From: Corynebacterium sp. HMSC036D02 | Lineage (GTDB): Bacteria; Actinomycetota; Actinomycetes; Mycobacteriales; Mycobacteriaceae | Reading direction: 5' to 3' | Assembly (NCBI RefSeq): GCF_001836165.1 | Contig: NZ_KV827691.1 | Location: forward strand, 114,141 to 149,593 | Length of the DNA: 35,453 bases | Part shown: in pieces, positions 1 to 8,456 of the stretch | Layout of the letters: every line of letters begins with the position of its first letter | Numbering within the stretch: position 1 is the first letter of the stretch | Notes under the pieces: model-generated | Told to the model about the DNA's origin: nothing | The model's input: the letters and a program-made list of their open reading frames with translations, nothing else | Database searches by the model: none | Position numbers and translations under genes: made by a program

Positions 1-702
1 GTGGGCGAGTCCGGCTCCGGCAAGACCACCACCCTGCTGGAAATCATGGACCTGAACCCGCCCGAGGGTTCCACCATCGTTGTCAACGGCACCAACACCT
101 CCGGCTTGAGCGCGTCCGCACGCCGAAAGCTGCGCAAGGACATCCAAATCGTCTTCCAGGACCCGATGAGCTCGCTCAACCCACGTATGACCATCCGCGA
201 GATCATCGCTGAGCCGCTGGAGTCGCTGGGGTACGAGGGGGACGTCGGCCAGCGCGTGGCTGAGCTGATGCAGCTCGTCGGTCTGGAATCCCACCAGGTG
301 GATCGCTTCCCCGGACACTTCTCCGGCGGACAGCGCCAGCGCATCGGCCTGGCCCGTGCTCTGGCCACCAACCCCTCCATCGTGGTGCTCGATGAGCCCG
401 TCTCCGCCCTCGACGTCTCCATCCAGGCCGGCATCATCAACCTGCTGCACGACCTGAAGAACCGCCTGGGCATCTCCTTGGTGTTCGTGGCCCACGACCT
501 GTCCGTTGTGCGCCACCTTTCCGACAAGGTCGCCGTGATGTACAAGGGCGACTTCGTGGAATACGGCCCCACGGACGAGGTCTTTGACAACCCGCAACAC
601 GCCTATACCCGCGCGCTGCTCTCCGCCATCCCGGTGCCGGATCCAGCCGTGGAGCGTGACCGGGTGCGCGAGATTTACCAGCCCGCCGAAACCCCGGCTT
701 AG
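1..702 (+). CDS. Peptide ABC transporter ATP-binding protein (DppF/OppF type), truncated at its 5' end by the window edge
   Basis: ATPase subunit of an oligopeptide/dipeptide (or nickel) importer; hydrolyses ATP on the cytoplasmic face to drive uptake. Visible in order: Walker A GESGSGKT (residues 2-9), Q-loop QDP (53-55), ABC signature SGGQRQR (108-114), Walker B IVVLDEP (127-133), H-loop His165, and a C-terminal oligopeptide-type tail with PQHAYTRALL (198-207). The first GTG is only the Val before Walker A; family members carry about 35-45 residues before it, so the true start lies upstream of base 1. It is followed 60 bp later by a peptide-binding lipoprotein on the same strand, which fits one transporter operon. 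The substrate cannot be read from the ATPase. Confidence 0.93.
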   Translation: MGESGSGKTTTLLEIMDLNPPEGSTIVVNGTNTSGLSASARRKLRKDIQIVFQDPMSSLNPRMTIREIIAEPLESLGYEGDVGQRVAELMQLVGLESHQVDRFPGHFSGGQRQRIGLARALATNPSIVVLDEPVSALDVSIQAGIINLLHDLKNRLGISLVFVAHDLSVVRHLSDKVAVMYKGDFVEYGPTDEVFDNPQHAYTRALLSAIPVPDPAVERDRVREIYQPAETPA

Positions 703-762
703 CAAGACTTATAACTAAATACTCACCTTTGTCTCCATGTTTCCTCTCGAAAGGACACACAT

Positions 763-2460
763 ATGAATATGAAGCTCCGCAGGACCGCCCTCGCAGTGGT
801 CACCGCCTCTGCCCTCATCCTCACCGGCTGCGCCTCCGATGGCGGCTCCGGCTCCGATGGATCAGGGAATTCCGCCTCCGGCGAGAAGCTCGACGTCAAG
901 CTGGACGGCTCCTACAACCCCAAGGACCGCTCCGAGCTCAAGGAGGGTGGCGAGCTGCGCTTGGCTATCGACGAGATCTCCCAGCAGCAGAACACCTTCC
1001 AGGCCGACGCCACCTCATACACCCTGAGCCTGTGGAAGTACTACAACCCGCAAATTGGCCTCTTCGATGGCGCGGGTGAGTTCCACGTCAACAATGACTA
1101 CATCACCGACGTCAAAGACGAAGAAAAGGACGGAAAGACTGTCGTCACCTTCACCATCCACGAGAAGGCGCAGTACAACGACGGTACTCCGATTGACTGG
1201 AAATCCTTTGAGAACACGTGGAAGTTCAACAACGGTGAGAACAAGGACGTCAACGTTAGCGCCACCGACGGCTACGAGCTCATCGAGTCCGTCAAGCCAG
1301 GTGAGAACGACAAGCAGGCCGTCATCACCTTTAAACAGGCCTATCCGTGGTGGCAGGGTCTGTTCAACGTCCTGCTCCCGCCACAGGTTGACTCCGCGGA
1401 GAAGTTCAACGAGGCCTACCTGGGCAAGGTCCACCCGGAGTGGGGTGCGGGCCCGTACAAGGTCGAAAGCGTCGACTTCAAGAACGGCAGCGCTACCTTC
1501 GTCCCGAACGAGAAGTGGTGGGGTGATAAGCCTTTCCTGGACAAGGTGACTTACCGCCAGATGGAAGACCAGGCTTCCATTAACGCCTTCAAGGCCGGCG
1601 AAATCGACGCCACCGGCGTGGCCAACAAGGAACGCCTGGCAGCCGTCAAGGACATGCCCGACGTTGAAATTCGCACCGCCATGACCCCAGGCAAGAACCT
1701 GTACACGCTCAACTCCAAGAACGAGATCCTCTCTGACATCAAGGTGCGCGAAGCCATCATGACCGGTATCGACCGCGCCACGCTCTCCGGTATCCGCTTC
1801 AACGGACTCAACGGCTACACCGAGGACCTGCCAGGCTCCTTCAACCTCTACCAAACCCAGAAGGGCTACGAGGACAACGTCGGCGCAGTCATTTCTTTCG
1901 ATCCAGAGAAGGCCAAGTCGCTCCTCGATGAGGCCGGCTGGAAGGAAGGCGGCGACGGCATCCGCGAGAAGGACGGCAAGAAGCTGTCCATGCGCTACAC
2001 GCTGCTGGGAGATTCTTCCATCAGCAAGGCCATGGCGACCGCCACCCAAAAGATGATGAAGGATATCGGCGTGGACCTGAAGGTGGAGGAACGCCCAGTC
2101 TCTGACTTCTCTGAGATCACCTCCAAGTACGACTTCGATATTCTGCCTATGGGTTTCTCATCCGGTGATCCCTTCGGTGTCGCTTACTTCGGCCAGACCT
2201 ATCGCTCCGGCTCCCAGCTCAACCGCTCCGGTACGGGTACGCCAGAACTGGACAAGAAGATCGACGAGCTATCCCAGATCGCTGACCCAGACGAGCAGAT
2301 CAAAAGATCCAATGAGCTGGAGAAAGAAGCCCTTGCCCAGTACGGCATCATTCCTATCTTCAACGGCCCGACCATGGTTGCGACCCACCCCGATATCGCA
2401 AACTTCGGTGCCAACTCCTTCGCCGTCATTGAGGTGGAGAACATCGGCTACGTCAAGTAG
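763..2460 (+). CDS. Peptide ABC transporter substrate-binding lipoprotein (SBP family 5)
   Basis: Extracellular ligand-binding component of the transporter whose ATPase lies just upstream. The 565-residue protein starts with a lipoprotein signal: basic MNMKLRR, a hydrophobic stretch, then the lipobox LTGC with Cys23 as the lipidated residue, followed by a Gly/Ser-rich linker. The mature part has the family-5 pattern (IDWKSFENTWKF, WGDKPFLDKVTYR, KVREAIMTGIDRATL, DPEKAKSLLDEAGW), and the length suits DppA/OppA-type proteins. The start is supported by AAAGGA 7 nt upstream of the ATG. The strong terminator at 2532-2566 ends the unit. Peptides are the likely ligand, but nickel or other solutes are possible in this family. 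Confidence 0.93.
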   Translation: MNMKLRRTALAVVTASALILTGCASDGGSGSDGSGNSASGEKLDVKLDGSYNPKDRSELKEGGELRLAIDEISQQQNTFQADATSYTLSLWKYYNPQIGLFDGAGEFHVNNDYITDVKDEEKDGKTVVTFTIHEKAQYNDGTPIDWKSFENTWKFNNGENKDVNVSATDGYELIESVKPGENDKQAVITFKQAYPWWQGLFNVLLPPQVDSAEKFNEAYLGKVHPEWGAGPYKVESVDFKNGSATFVPNEKWWGDKPFLDKVTYRQMEDQASINAFKAGEIDATGVANKERLAAVKDMPDVEIRTAMTPGKNLYTLNSKNEILSDIKVREAIMTGIDRATLSGIRFNGLNGYTEDLPGSFNLYQTQKGYEDNVGAVISFDPEKAKSLLDEAGWKEGGDGIREKDGKKLSMRYTLLGDSSISKAMATATQKMMKDIGVDLKVEERPVSDFSEITSKYDFDILPMGFSSGDPFGVAYFGQTYRSGSQLNRSGTGTPELDKKIDELSQIADPDEQIKRSNELEKEALAQYGIIPIFNGPTMVATHPDIANFGANSFAVIEVENIGYVK

Positions 2461-2531
2461 GTAGCGTGCTCGGCGCTGCACCACATGATGCGCGGTGCCT
2501 AGCTATCACGTCCGCTGTGTAGGGCAACGAC

Positions 2532-2566
2532 AAGAGGGCCTTCCCAAACTGCGGGAAGGCCCTCTT
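2532..2566. terminator. Bidirectional intrinsic terminator
   Basis: Perfect 14-bp inverted repeat (2532-2545 and 2553-2566) with a 7-nt loop, lying between two convergent genes. It is followed by TGTTTT on the + side and by no clear T-run on the other side. It probably ends both the ABC transporter operon and the SPFH gene. Confidence 0.85.
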
Positions 2567-2584
2567 CGGGTGTTTTAACTGTGT

Positions 2585-3781
2585 TTAGTTGTCCTTGTTG
2601 AGCTGGTTGCGCAACTGATCAAAGTAGTCACGCGCGCTCTGCGGCTGGTTGTTGCCCTGCGGCGGGGCTGGGAAGCCCGAAATCTGACCAAAGCCCTGGC
2701 CCTGCTGAGCGTTCTGCACCTGTTCTTGTGCCTGCTGCTGTGCGCGCTGTGCCTGTTCCATCGCTTCAGCTTCGCGGCGGGCACGCTCATCGCGCTCGCG
2801 GCGCTCCTGCTCCTCACGGCGGCGGCGCTCAGCGGCGGTGTCCTCGCGGCTGTGCTTTGCTTCGCCGGCCGGCACCTTCGGCTTCGGGGCTTCATTAATA
2901 GCGTTAGTGGACAGCAACGTATCGCGCATACCGCCGAAGAGATCCTGCATGCCGCCCGGGTTGGACGGCATGTAGAGCACGTTGGTGTGAGCGCGGTCGG
3001 CCACATCCACCATGGCGTCGAGGTACTGGGACACCAGCATGAGGGTCTCGGGGTTCTCCTGCACGCCGGCAGCACGCAGCAGCTCATACTGCTGAGCAAT
3101 ACCTTCGACGATCTCCTTACGCTGGTCAGCCACACCGCGGCCCTGCAGCTTCTTGGCCTCGGCCGCACCTTCGGCTTCCTTGACCACGCGGATCTTCTCG
3201 GCCTCTGCCTGGGCGACGGCTGCCTCGCGCTCACGCTGCGCCGCGTTAATGGAGTTCATGGACTCGCGCACGCGGGCATCCGGGCGAATATCGGTGACCA
3301 GGGTGTTGACGAAGTTCCAGCCATAGGCGGCCATGTTATCGCGCAGGGACATCGCCACGTTGCGGGCGATGGTGTCCTTGGATGAGAAGGAATCATCCAG
3401 GTTCATGTTTGCCACGGAGGAGCGGACGTTGTCCTGAACGTAAGCCACGATCTGCTGCTCGTGGTTGGACAGGGTGTAGAAGGCCTGGCGCTCGCTGCCT
3501 TGAACTACCTCGTACTGCACGGCAACGGGGATCTGAACGAAGACGTTGTCCTTGGTCTTGGTTTCCACCATGACATCGAGCTGACGGATCTGCAGGCTGA
3601 TCTTGGCGCGCACGCGGTCGACATAAGGCACCTTGAAGTGCAAGCCCGCGTGAGCAACGTTCACGAACTTACCCATCCGCTCAATGATGGCGGCTTCCTT
3701 CGTCCGGACGATATAGAAACCGTCGAAGGCGGTGGCAATAATAAGTAGGAGAATCACGCCGATGACGATGAGACCGCCCAT
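2585..3781 (-). CDS. SPFH/Band 7 (stomatin-like) membrane protein
   Basis: Membrane-anchored scaffold protein of the stomatin/prohibitin/flotillin superfamily, related to QmcA-type proteins. The 398 residues show an N-terminal membrane segment (about 3-20), the Band 7 domain (about 20-220, with FYIVRTKEAAIIERMGKF and AGLHFKVPYVDRV), an Ala/Glu-rich coiled coil (AAVAQAEAEKIRVVKEAEGA), and a C-terminal low-complexity Arg/Glu then Gln/Asn-rich tail (about 310-380). The frame is open further upstream, but the ATG at 3781 has AAAGGA 7 nt away and puts the membrane anchor at the N terminus, so it is preferred. In the family such proteins organise membrane microdomains or control membrane proteases; the specific role here is unknown. 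It converges on the ABC transporter operon and appears monocistronic. Confidence 0.9.
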   Translation of the reverse strand: MGGLIVIGVILLLIIATAFDGFYIVRTKEAAIIERMGKFVNVAHAGLHFKVPYVDRVRAKISLQIRQLDVMVETKTKDNVFVQIPVAVQYEVVQGSERQAFYTLSNHEQQIVAYVQDNVRSSVANMNLDDSFSSKDTIARNVAMSLRDNMAAYGWNFVNTLVTDIRPDARVRESMNSINAAQREREAAVAQAEAEKIRVVKEAEGAAEAKKLQGRGVADQRKEIVEGIAQQYELLRAAGVQENPETLMLVSQYLDAMVDVADRAHTNVLYMPSNPGGMQDLFGGMRDTLLSTNAINEAPKPKVPAGEAKHSREDTAAERRRREEQERRERDERARREAEAMEQAQRAQQQAQEQVQNAQQGQGFGQISGFPAPPQGNNQPQSARDYFDQLRNQLNKDN

Positions 3782-3885
3782 AGGCTTATCCTTTCTGCTC
3801 GATTTAGATTTTCCTAACCAGTGTGCCACACGGTGACCACCACCACACGGCGAGGGAGACTACTCCCCGAGCCCAGTCGAAGCGC

Positions 3886-5136
3886 TTAACGCTGGTCGGC
3901 CACCCGGAAGAGCTCACCCAGAATCCCTGCGCCGTCTTCGCTAATACCGTTGTGCTGGAAGCGGTTGGTCACCACCGGGCGCAAGTCGCGGTAGGTCTCC
4001 CCCGTGGCCAGGGAGTCTTCGAAGGGCACGAAGATATCGTCAAGGTAGATGGCGGCGGAGGCGGTAACGGGGGCGTCGGCAAGCTTGGCGGCATCGTACG
4101 GCGAGCTTGCCCACTCGTGGGCGGCGAGCTCCTCGGCAGCCTGCTTGAAGGGGCGCAGCGCCGGGTCCTCGTCGAACTGCCAAGGGAAAATGTGCTCGCC
4201 GGTCAGACACGTGCCATCCTCGGCGAACTCGGGGAATTCCTCGCGCATGCGGTGCGCCGCCCAGCCGGTGACGGCCTGGCCGCCAACGCCACCGTAAATG
4301 GACTCATGGATCGCCGCGTAGAGCGGACCGGCCTGGAAGCTCACGCGGCTACCGACGTTGTTGAGGAAGTCCGAACGCAAGCGCTTCTCGCCGTTCACGG
4401 TGCGGAAAGGCTCCTCCAGCAGGTAGCCCAGAGAATCGAATCCGGTGCCGCGTCCCAGCTCAATGCCGATAGTGCGGAAGCGGCGGGAGGACAGGCGCTC
4501 CCCTGTCGGCAGCAGCTCCTCTGAGTTGTCCAGGTGGTGGATGAGCTCCTCGATGCGTGCTTGAGCCCACGGGAACTGGGCATAGAAACGTTCGTGACGC
4601 ACCTTGAGCTTGGCAAAGGTCGTGCGGTAGAGATCATCCGCACCCTTAGTCAGGGTGGGCAGGCCACCGGTGAGAAAGGCACGGCCGATGGAATCGGGGA
4701 ACATCGAAATATAGGCAGTAATGATGAAGCCGCCAAAGGATTGGCCGTAGAGATCCCAGGAGTCCTCACCGAGGTGCTCGCGCAGGTGCTCGGCATCGCG
4801 CACGATATTCTCCTGCCGCAGCTGTGCCAAGCGCTGCGCCGTGCGATCCTCAGCCGGGCTGAGCTCATCGATGCGGTGGCTGCGCCCAGTGCCGCGCTGG
4901 TCCATGAGGATCCAGCGGTAGCGCTCCAAGCCCTTGCGGATCAGCCCAGTGGCACCCGTCGGCCGCGGCGCCGGGAAACCCGGCCCGCCCTGGTTATAGA
5001 GCAGCGCCGGGTACTTCTCACCGCCCGGCGGGATGATTTCCCGAGCATAGAGCTCGAACTCCCCCGCGGCTGGATTGTCATAGTCCCAGGGGACGGTGAT
5101 GGTGTGTTCCTTGATGGTATGGCCGAAGCGTTTCAT
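3886..5136 (-). CDS. Proline iminopeptidase-like alpha/beta hydrolase (family S33)
   Basis: Predicted cytoplasmic serine aminopeptidase removing N-terminal proline from peptides, or a related hydrolase. The 416-residue protein shows the oxyanion-region motif NQGGPG (48-53, a variant of HGGPG), the S33 signature DQRGTGRS (79-86), and the nucleophile elbow GQSFGG with Ser133. The frame is open upstream, but those codons lie inside pflA; the ATG at 5136 is 4 nt after the pflA stop, so it is the last gene of the pfl operon and probably translated by coupling. No clear Shine-Dalgarno sequence sits at the usual distance. The motifs match characterised proline iminopeptidases, but esterase or epoxide-hydrolase-like activity is not excluded. 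Its presence in a formate-lyase operon is unexplained. Confidence 0.85.
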   Translation of the reverse strand: MKRFGHTIKEHTITVPWDYDNPAAGEFELYAREIIPPGGEKYPALLYNQGGPGFPAPRPTGATGLIRKGLERYRWILMDQRGTGRSHRIDELSPAEDRTAQRLAQLRQENIVRDAEHLREHLGEDSWDLYGQSFGGFIITAYISMFPDSIGRAFLTGGLPTLTKGADDLYRTTFAKLKVRHERFYAQFPWAQARIEELIHHLDNSEELLPTGERLSSRRFRTIGIELGRGTGFDSLGYLLEEPFRTVNGEKRLRSDFLNNVGSRVSFQAGPLYAAIHESIYGGVGGQAVTGWAAHRMREEFPEFAEDGTCLTGEHIFPWQFDEDPALRPFKQAAEELAAHEWASSPYDAAKLADAPVTASAAIYLDDIFVPFEDSLATGETYRDLRPVVTNRFQHNGISEDGAGILGELFRVADQR

Positions 5137-5140
5137 GCTT

Positions 5141-6010
5141 CTAGTAGACCACGAAACCTTCCTTACGGAACACCTCGCGGATCTCCTCCACGTCTTCCGG
5201 CTTCGGTGGCTTTGTGTCCTCCAGGGTGTACGGGTAGCCCAGCTCGTGCCACTTGTCCGCGCCCATGTTGTGGAAGGGCAGCACCTCAATGCGCTCAATA
5301 TTGCTCTTCCAGCGGGAGACGATCTTGGCTACGTTGGCGACGTTCTCGGGGCTGTCGGTAAGCCCCGGCACCACCACGAAGCGAATCCAGACCGGCTTGC
5401 CCATGGCGTTGAGGCGATCCCCAAAATCGATCGTCGGCTGCAGCTCGCGGCGGGTGACCTTCTTATAGGTCTCCTCGTCACCAGACTTGACGTCCAAGAG
5501 CACCAGGTCGATATTGTCCAGGTCCTCATCGCGCAGGCGCGCGCCGAGGTAACCCGAGGTGTCGATCGTGGTGTGGATGCCTGCATCGTGAACTTCCTTG
5601 AGCAGGCGCCGCGCGAAGGCGATCTGGAAGAGCGGCTCACCACCCGAAATGGTCAGCCCACCACCGGAGGCCTTGAAGACGGGCTTATAGCGCTTGATGC
5701 GCTTGACCACATCCTCGATGCGCTCCAAGGTGCCGACCTTCATTTCCATGGTGTCGGGGTTGTGGCAATACTGGCAGCGCAACGGGCAACCCGACATGAA
5801 CATGGTCATGCGGGTTCCAGGCCCATCCACGGCCGTCACCAGCTCCCAGGAGTGCACGAGCGCGACATCGCCAGAGCGGCGGGCTTGCATCAACTCCGGG
5901 CGGGTGTAGCCCTCGAGGTCATTATCCGTTCCTAAACCGGCGGCGGCGCCGCGCACCTTCTCCCCTTCTTCTGGGGTAAGGCGCACGACGCCGGTAATGC
6001 CATCTGCCAT
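5141..6010 (-). CDS. pflA: Pyruvate formate-lyase activating enzyme (radical SAM)
   Basis: Radical SAM enzyme that uses a [4Fe-4S] cluster and S-adenosylmethionine to abstract hydrogen from the conserved glycine of pyruvate formate-lyase, making the glycyl radical. The cluster motif CxxxCxxC is at Cys75, Cys79 and Cys82 (GCPLRCQYCHNPDT), followed by the SAM-binding ISGGEP motif. The protein has 289 residues against roughly 245 for the E. coli enzyme; the excess is an N-terminal extension of about 50 residues before VHSWELVTAVDGPGTR. The ATG touches the stop of the small glycyl-radical gene (TAA then ATG with no gap), so translational coupling is likely and the activase should be made together with its substrate peptide. 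Confidence 0.95.
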   Translation of the reverse strand: MADGITGVVRLTPEEGEKVRGAAAGLGTDNDLEGYTRPELMQARRSGDVALVHSWELVTAVDGPGTRMTMFMSGCPLRCQYCHNPDTMEMKVGTLERIEDVVKRIKRYKPVFKASGGGLTISGGEPLFQIAFARRLLKEVHDAGIHTTIDTSGYLGARLRDEDLDNIDLVLLDVKSGDEETYKKVTRRELQPTIDFGDRLNAMGKPVWIRFVVVPGLTDSPENVANVAKIVSRWKSNIERIEVLPFHNMGADKWHELGYPYTLEDTKPPKPEDVEEIREVFRKEGFVVY

Positions 6011-6262
6011 TTAGGAGCCCTGGTGGAAGGTACGGGAGATGACGTCGAGCTGCTGCTCGCGGGTGAGCTTCACAAAGTTCACCGCGTAGCCGGAAACGCG
6101 GACCGTGAGGTTCGGGTACTTCTCCGGGTGCTCAACGGCGTCCTCCAGGGTGGACTTGTCCAGGACGTTGATGTTGGCGTGGTAGAGGCCCGAGTTCATG
6201 TTGTTGGCGGTGCGGCTGGCCTTCATGGAAGCGAGGCGCTCGTCGAAAGTTTTGGTTGCCAT
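6011..6262 (-). CDS. Free-standing glycyl-radical domain of pyruvate formate-lyase (small subunit, GrcA-like)
   Basis: Carries the part of pyruvate formate-lyase missing from the adjacent large protein. Of 83 residues, about 24-83 match the C-terminal glycyl-radical domain: [20 protein letters not shown], then RVSGYAV with the radical-bearing Gly58, then [14 protein letters not shown] at the end. The first 23 residues ([18 protein letters not shown] and on) resemble neither PflB nor, as I recall it, the N terminus of E. coli GrcA/YfiD, which is longer (about 127 aa). It has its own strong ribosome binding site (AAGGAG, 8 nt before the ATG), lies 35 nt after pflB in a different reading frame, and abuts pflA. 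In E. coli GrcA only rescues oxygen-damaged PflB; here no intact PflB is present in the operon, so this protein should be essential for activity. Confidence 0.93.
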   Translation of the reverse strand: MATKTFDERLASMKASRTANNMNSGLYHANINVLDKSTLEDAVEHPEKYPNLTVRVSGYAVNFVKLTREQQLDVISRTFHQGS

Positions 6263-6270
6263 GTTGTGTT

Positions 6271-6276
6271 CTCCTT
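6271..6276 (-). promoter_or_regulatory. Strong ribosome binding site of the small glycyl-radical gene
   Basis: AAGGAG on the minus strand, 8 nt before the ATG at 6262, in the 35-nt gap after the pflB stop. It shows that the small protein is translated as a separate gene rather than by frameshift or readthrough. Confidence 0.85.
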
Positions 6277-6297
6277 AGGAAGTGGTGTGGATGTGGT

Positions 6298-8391
6298 CTA
6301 TTCGGAATCCATGATGAAGCCGGCGTCGAGGACGCCCACCAGGTTGGTGATACGCTCCTCCGGGGTGCGGCCCAATCCGGACGGGGTGATGGTGTTGGTC
6401 AGCGAGATGCCGTCGAGTGCATCCTTGTAGTCCAGCTTGCCTACCGACAGCATGGAGGCAACCATGCCGTGGCTATCCGCGCCGTTCTCCGGGTTGGCGC
6501 CCGGCGCGAACGGGGTGCCCGCCTCGTGGCCGGACGGGAAGGCACCGGTGGCCTTGCCGTAGACCACGTTGGAGGTAATGGTCAGCACCGACTGGGTGGG
6601 GATGGCGTTGCGGTACATCGGGATGGCCTTAATCTTCTCCATCACGGTGTGAACGATGGTGGCGGCGATGTCATCGGCGCGGTCATCATCGTTGCCGTAG
6701 AAGGGGAAGTCACCTTCCGTCTTGTAGTCCACGATCAGACCGGAATCATCGCGCACCGGGTAGACCTTGGCGTACTTGATGGCGGAGAGCGAGTCCGCCA
6801 CGATGGACAGGCCGGCGATACCGCAGCCCATGGAGCGCACGATGTCCGAATCGTGCAGCGCCATCTCGATCGACTCGTAGGCGTACTTGTCGTGGCAGTA
6901 GTGGATGATGTTGAGGGCTTCAACGTAGGTGCCCACAACCCAGTCCAGCATCTCCTCGTACTTCTGCCAGACCTCGTCGAAGTCGAGCGGGCCGTCTCCC
7001 TGGATTGCTTCATAGCCGTCCACGACCTGCTTGCCGCTGACCTCGTCGCGGCCGCCGTTGATGGCGTAGAGCAGGGCCTTCGCAGCGTTGACGCGGGCAC
7101 CGAAGAACTGCATTTGCTTGCCGACGGCCATCGGGGACACGCAGCACGCAATTGCGGCGTCGTCGCCCCACTGCTCACGAATCTGCTTATCGGACTCGTA
7201 CTGGATGGAAGAGGTCTCAATCGAGATATGAGCGCAGAATTCCTTGTAGCCCGCCGGCAGCTGCGGATCCCAGAAGATGGTGATGTTCGGCTCCGGTGAC
7301 GGGCCCAGGTTGATCAGCGTCTGCAGCAGACGGAAGGAAGTCTTGGTCACCATGTGGCGGCCATCGTCGCCAAAGCCGGCATCGGACCAGGTTGCCCAGT
7401 ACGGGTCACCGGAGAAGATCTGGTCATAGTCCTCGGTGCGCAGGAAGCGCACGATGCGCAGCTTGAGCACGAGCTGGTCGATGATCTCCTGGGCGTCTTC
7501 CTCGGTGATGGTGCCAGCGGCAAGGTCGCGCTCGAAGTAGCAGTCGAAGAATGCGGAGAGGCGGCCGATGGACATGGCGGCGCCGTCCTGGGACTTAATG
7601 GAGGCCAAGTAGCCAAAGTAGGTCCACTGCACTGCCTCGTGGGCGGTCTTCGCGGGCTTCGAGATATCGAAACCATAGGACTCAGCCATGACCTTGAGCT
7701 TCTTCAGCGCCTTGATCTGCTCGGCGTGCTCCTCGCGGTAGCGTGCCCAGTGCTCGGAGAATCCGATATCACCGACTGCGTGCTTGGAAGCCTCCTTCTC
7801 AGCGATGAGGTAATCCACGCCGTAGAGTGCCACGCGGCGGTAGTCACCAATGATGCGGCCACGGCCATAGGCATCCGGCAGGCCGGTGATGATGTGAGAG
7901 GAACGCGCTGCGCGGATGCGCGGGGTGTAGATATCGAAGACCGCGTCATTGTGGGTCTTGCGGTAGCGGGTGAAGATCTTCTCTACGTCTGGGTCAACTT
8001 CCTTGCCGGCCTCGAAGATAGCCTGCTTGACCATGCGCCAGCCGCCGTTGGGCATCATGGCGCGCTTCAGCGGAGAATCCGTCTGCAGGCCCACGATGAC
8101 GTTGTCGTCCTCACAGATGTAACCGGCCGGGAAAGCATCGATATCGCTCGGGGTGTGGGTATCCACGTCGAAGATGCGCTTTTGGCGCTCGACGGACAGG
8201 TAATTCTTCTCCAAATGATCCCACACGCGCTGCGTCTTCTCGGTGGGCCCAGCGAGGAAGGAGGAATCCCCGCCATAAGGGGTGTAGTTGCGCTGGATAA
8301 AATCACGAACGTCAATGTTCTCAGTCCACGGGCCGGGCTCGAAGCCCTTCCATGCCTCGAACTGCACGGACTGTTCAGTTGCGGTGGTCAC
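6298..8391 (-). CDS. pflB: Pyruvate formate-lyase large subunit lacking the glycyl-radical domain
   Basis: Catalytic barrel of pyruvate formate-lyase (formate C-acetyltransferase), which converts pyruvate and CoA to acetyl-CoA and formate without oxygen. The 697-residue protein is collinear with E. coli PflB (760 aa): it holds the adjacent catalytic cysteines in ACCVSPMAVGKQ (Cys416-Cys417; E. coli 418/419) and ends at TNLVGVLDAGFIMDSE, just where the linker to the glycyl-radical domain should follow. The missing domain is the next gene. A GTG at 8391 is chosen as start because AAGGGAG lies 8 nt before it; an ATG at 8409 would place that site inside the gene. First gene of pflB, small subunit, pflA, hydrolase. 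A repeat array upstream (8457-8498) may regulate it. Confidence 0.95.
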   Translation of the reverse strand: MTTATEQSVQFEAWKGFEPGPWTENIDVRDFIQRNYTPYGGDSSFLAGPTEKTQRVWDHLEKNYLSVERQKRIFDVDTHTPSDIDAFPAGYICEDDNVIVGLQTDSPLKRAMMPNGGWRMVKQAIFEAGKEVDPDVEKIFTRYRKTHNDAVFDIYTPRIRAARSSHIITGLPDAYGRGRIIGDYRRVALYGVDYLIAEKEASKHAVGDIGFSEHWARYREEHAEQIKALKKLKVMAESYGFDISKPAKTAHEAVQWTYFGYLASIKSQDGAAMSIGRLSAFFDCYFERDLAAGTITEEDAQEIIDQLVLKLRIVRFLRTEDYDQIFSGDPYWATWSDAGFGDDGRHMVTKTSFRLLQTLINLGPSPEPNITIFWDPQLPAGYKEFCAHISIETSSIQYESDKQIREQWGDDAAIACCVSPMAVGKQMQFFGARVNAAKALLYAINGGRDEVSGKQVVDGYEAIQGDGPLDFDEVWQKYEEMLDWVVGTYVEALNIIHYCHDKYAYESIEMALHDSDIVRSMGCGIAGLSIVADSLSAIKYAKVYPVRDDSGLIVDYKTEGDFPFYGNDDDRADDIAATIVHTVMEKIKAIPMYRNAIPTQSVLTITSNVVYGKATGAFPSGHEAGTPFAPGANPENGADSHGMVASMLSVGKLDYKDALDGISLTNTITPSGLGRTPEERITNLVGVLDAGFIMDSE

Positions 8392-8456
8392 TATATTGAC
8401 TCCCTTCATAGTTCACACGACGCGTAATGCTTAGTCGCAGAAGGGCTTTAGGTGAC

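Noticed and set aside
1..3. GTG at base 1 as the true start of the ATPase gene
   Set aside because: It is the valine just before Walker A; the domain needs about 40 more residues upstream.
5137..5298. Longer N terminus of the hydrolase
   Set aside because: The extra 54 codons lie within pflA in another frame and look like shadow sequence; the conserved start MKRFGHTIKEHT follows.
6011..8391. pflB as a frameshifted or interrupted pseudogene
   Set aside because: The two frames are separated by a stop, 35 nt and a well-placed AAGGAG site; the small protein has its own N terminus, and the cut falls exactly at the domain border.
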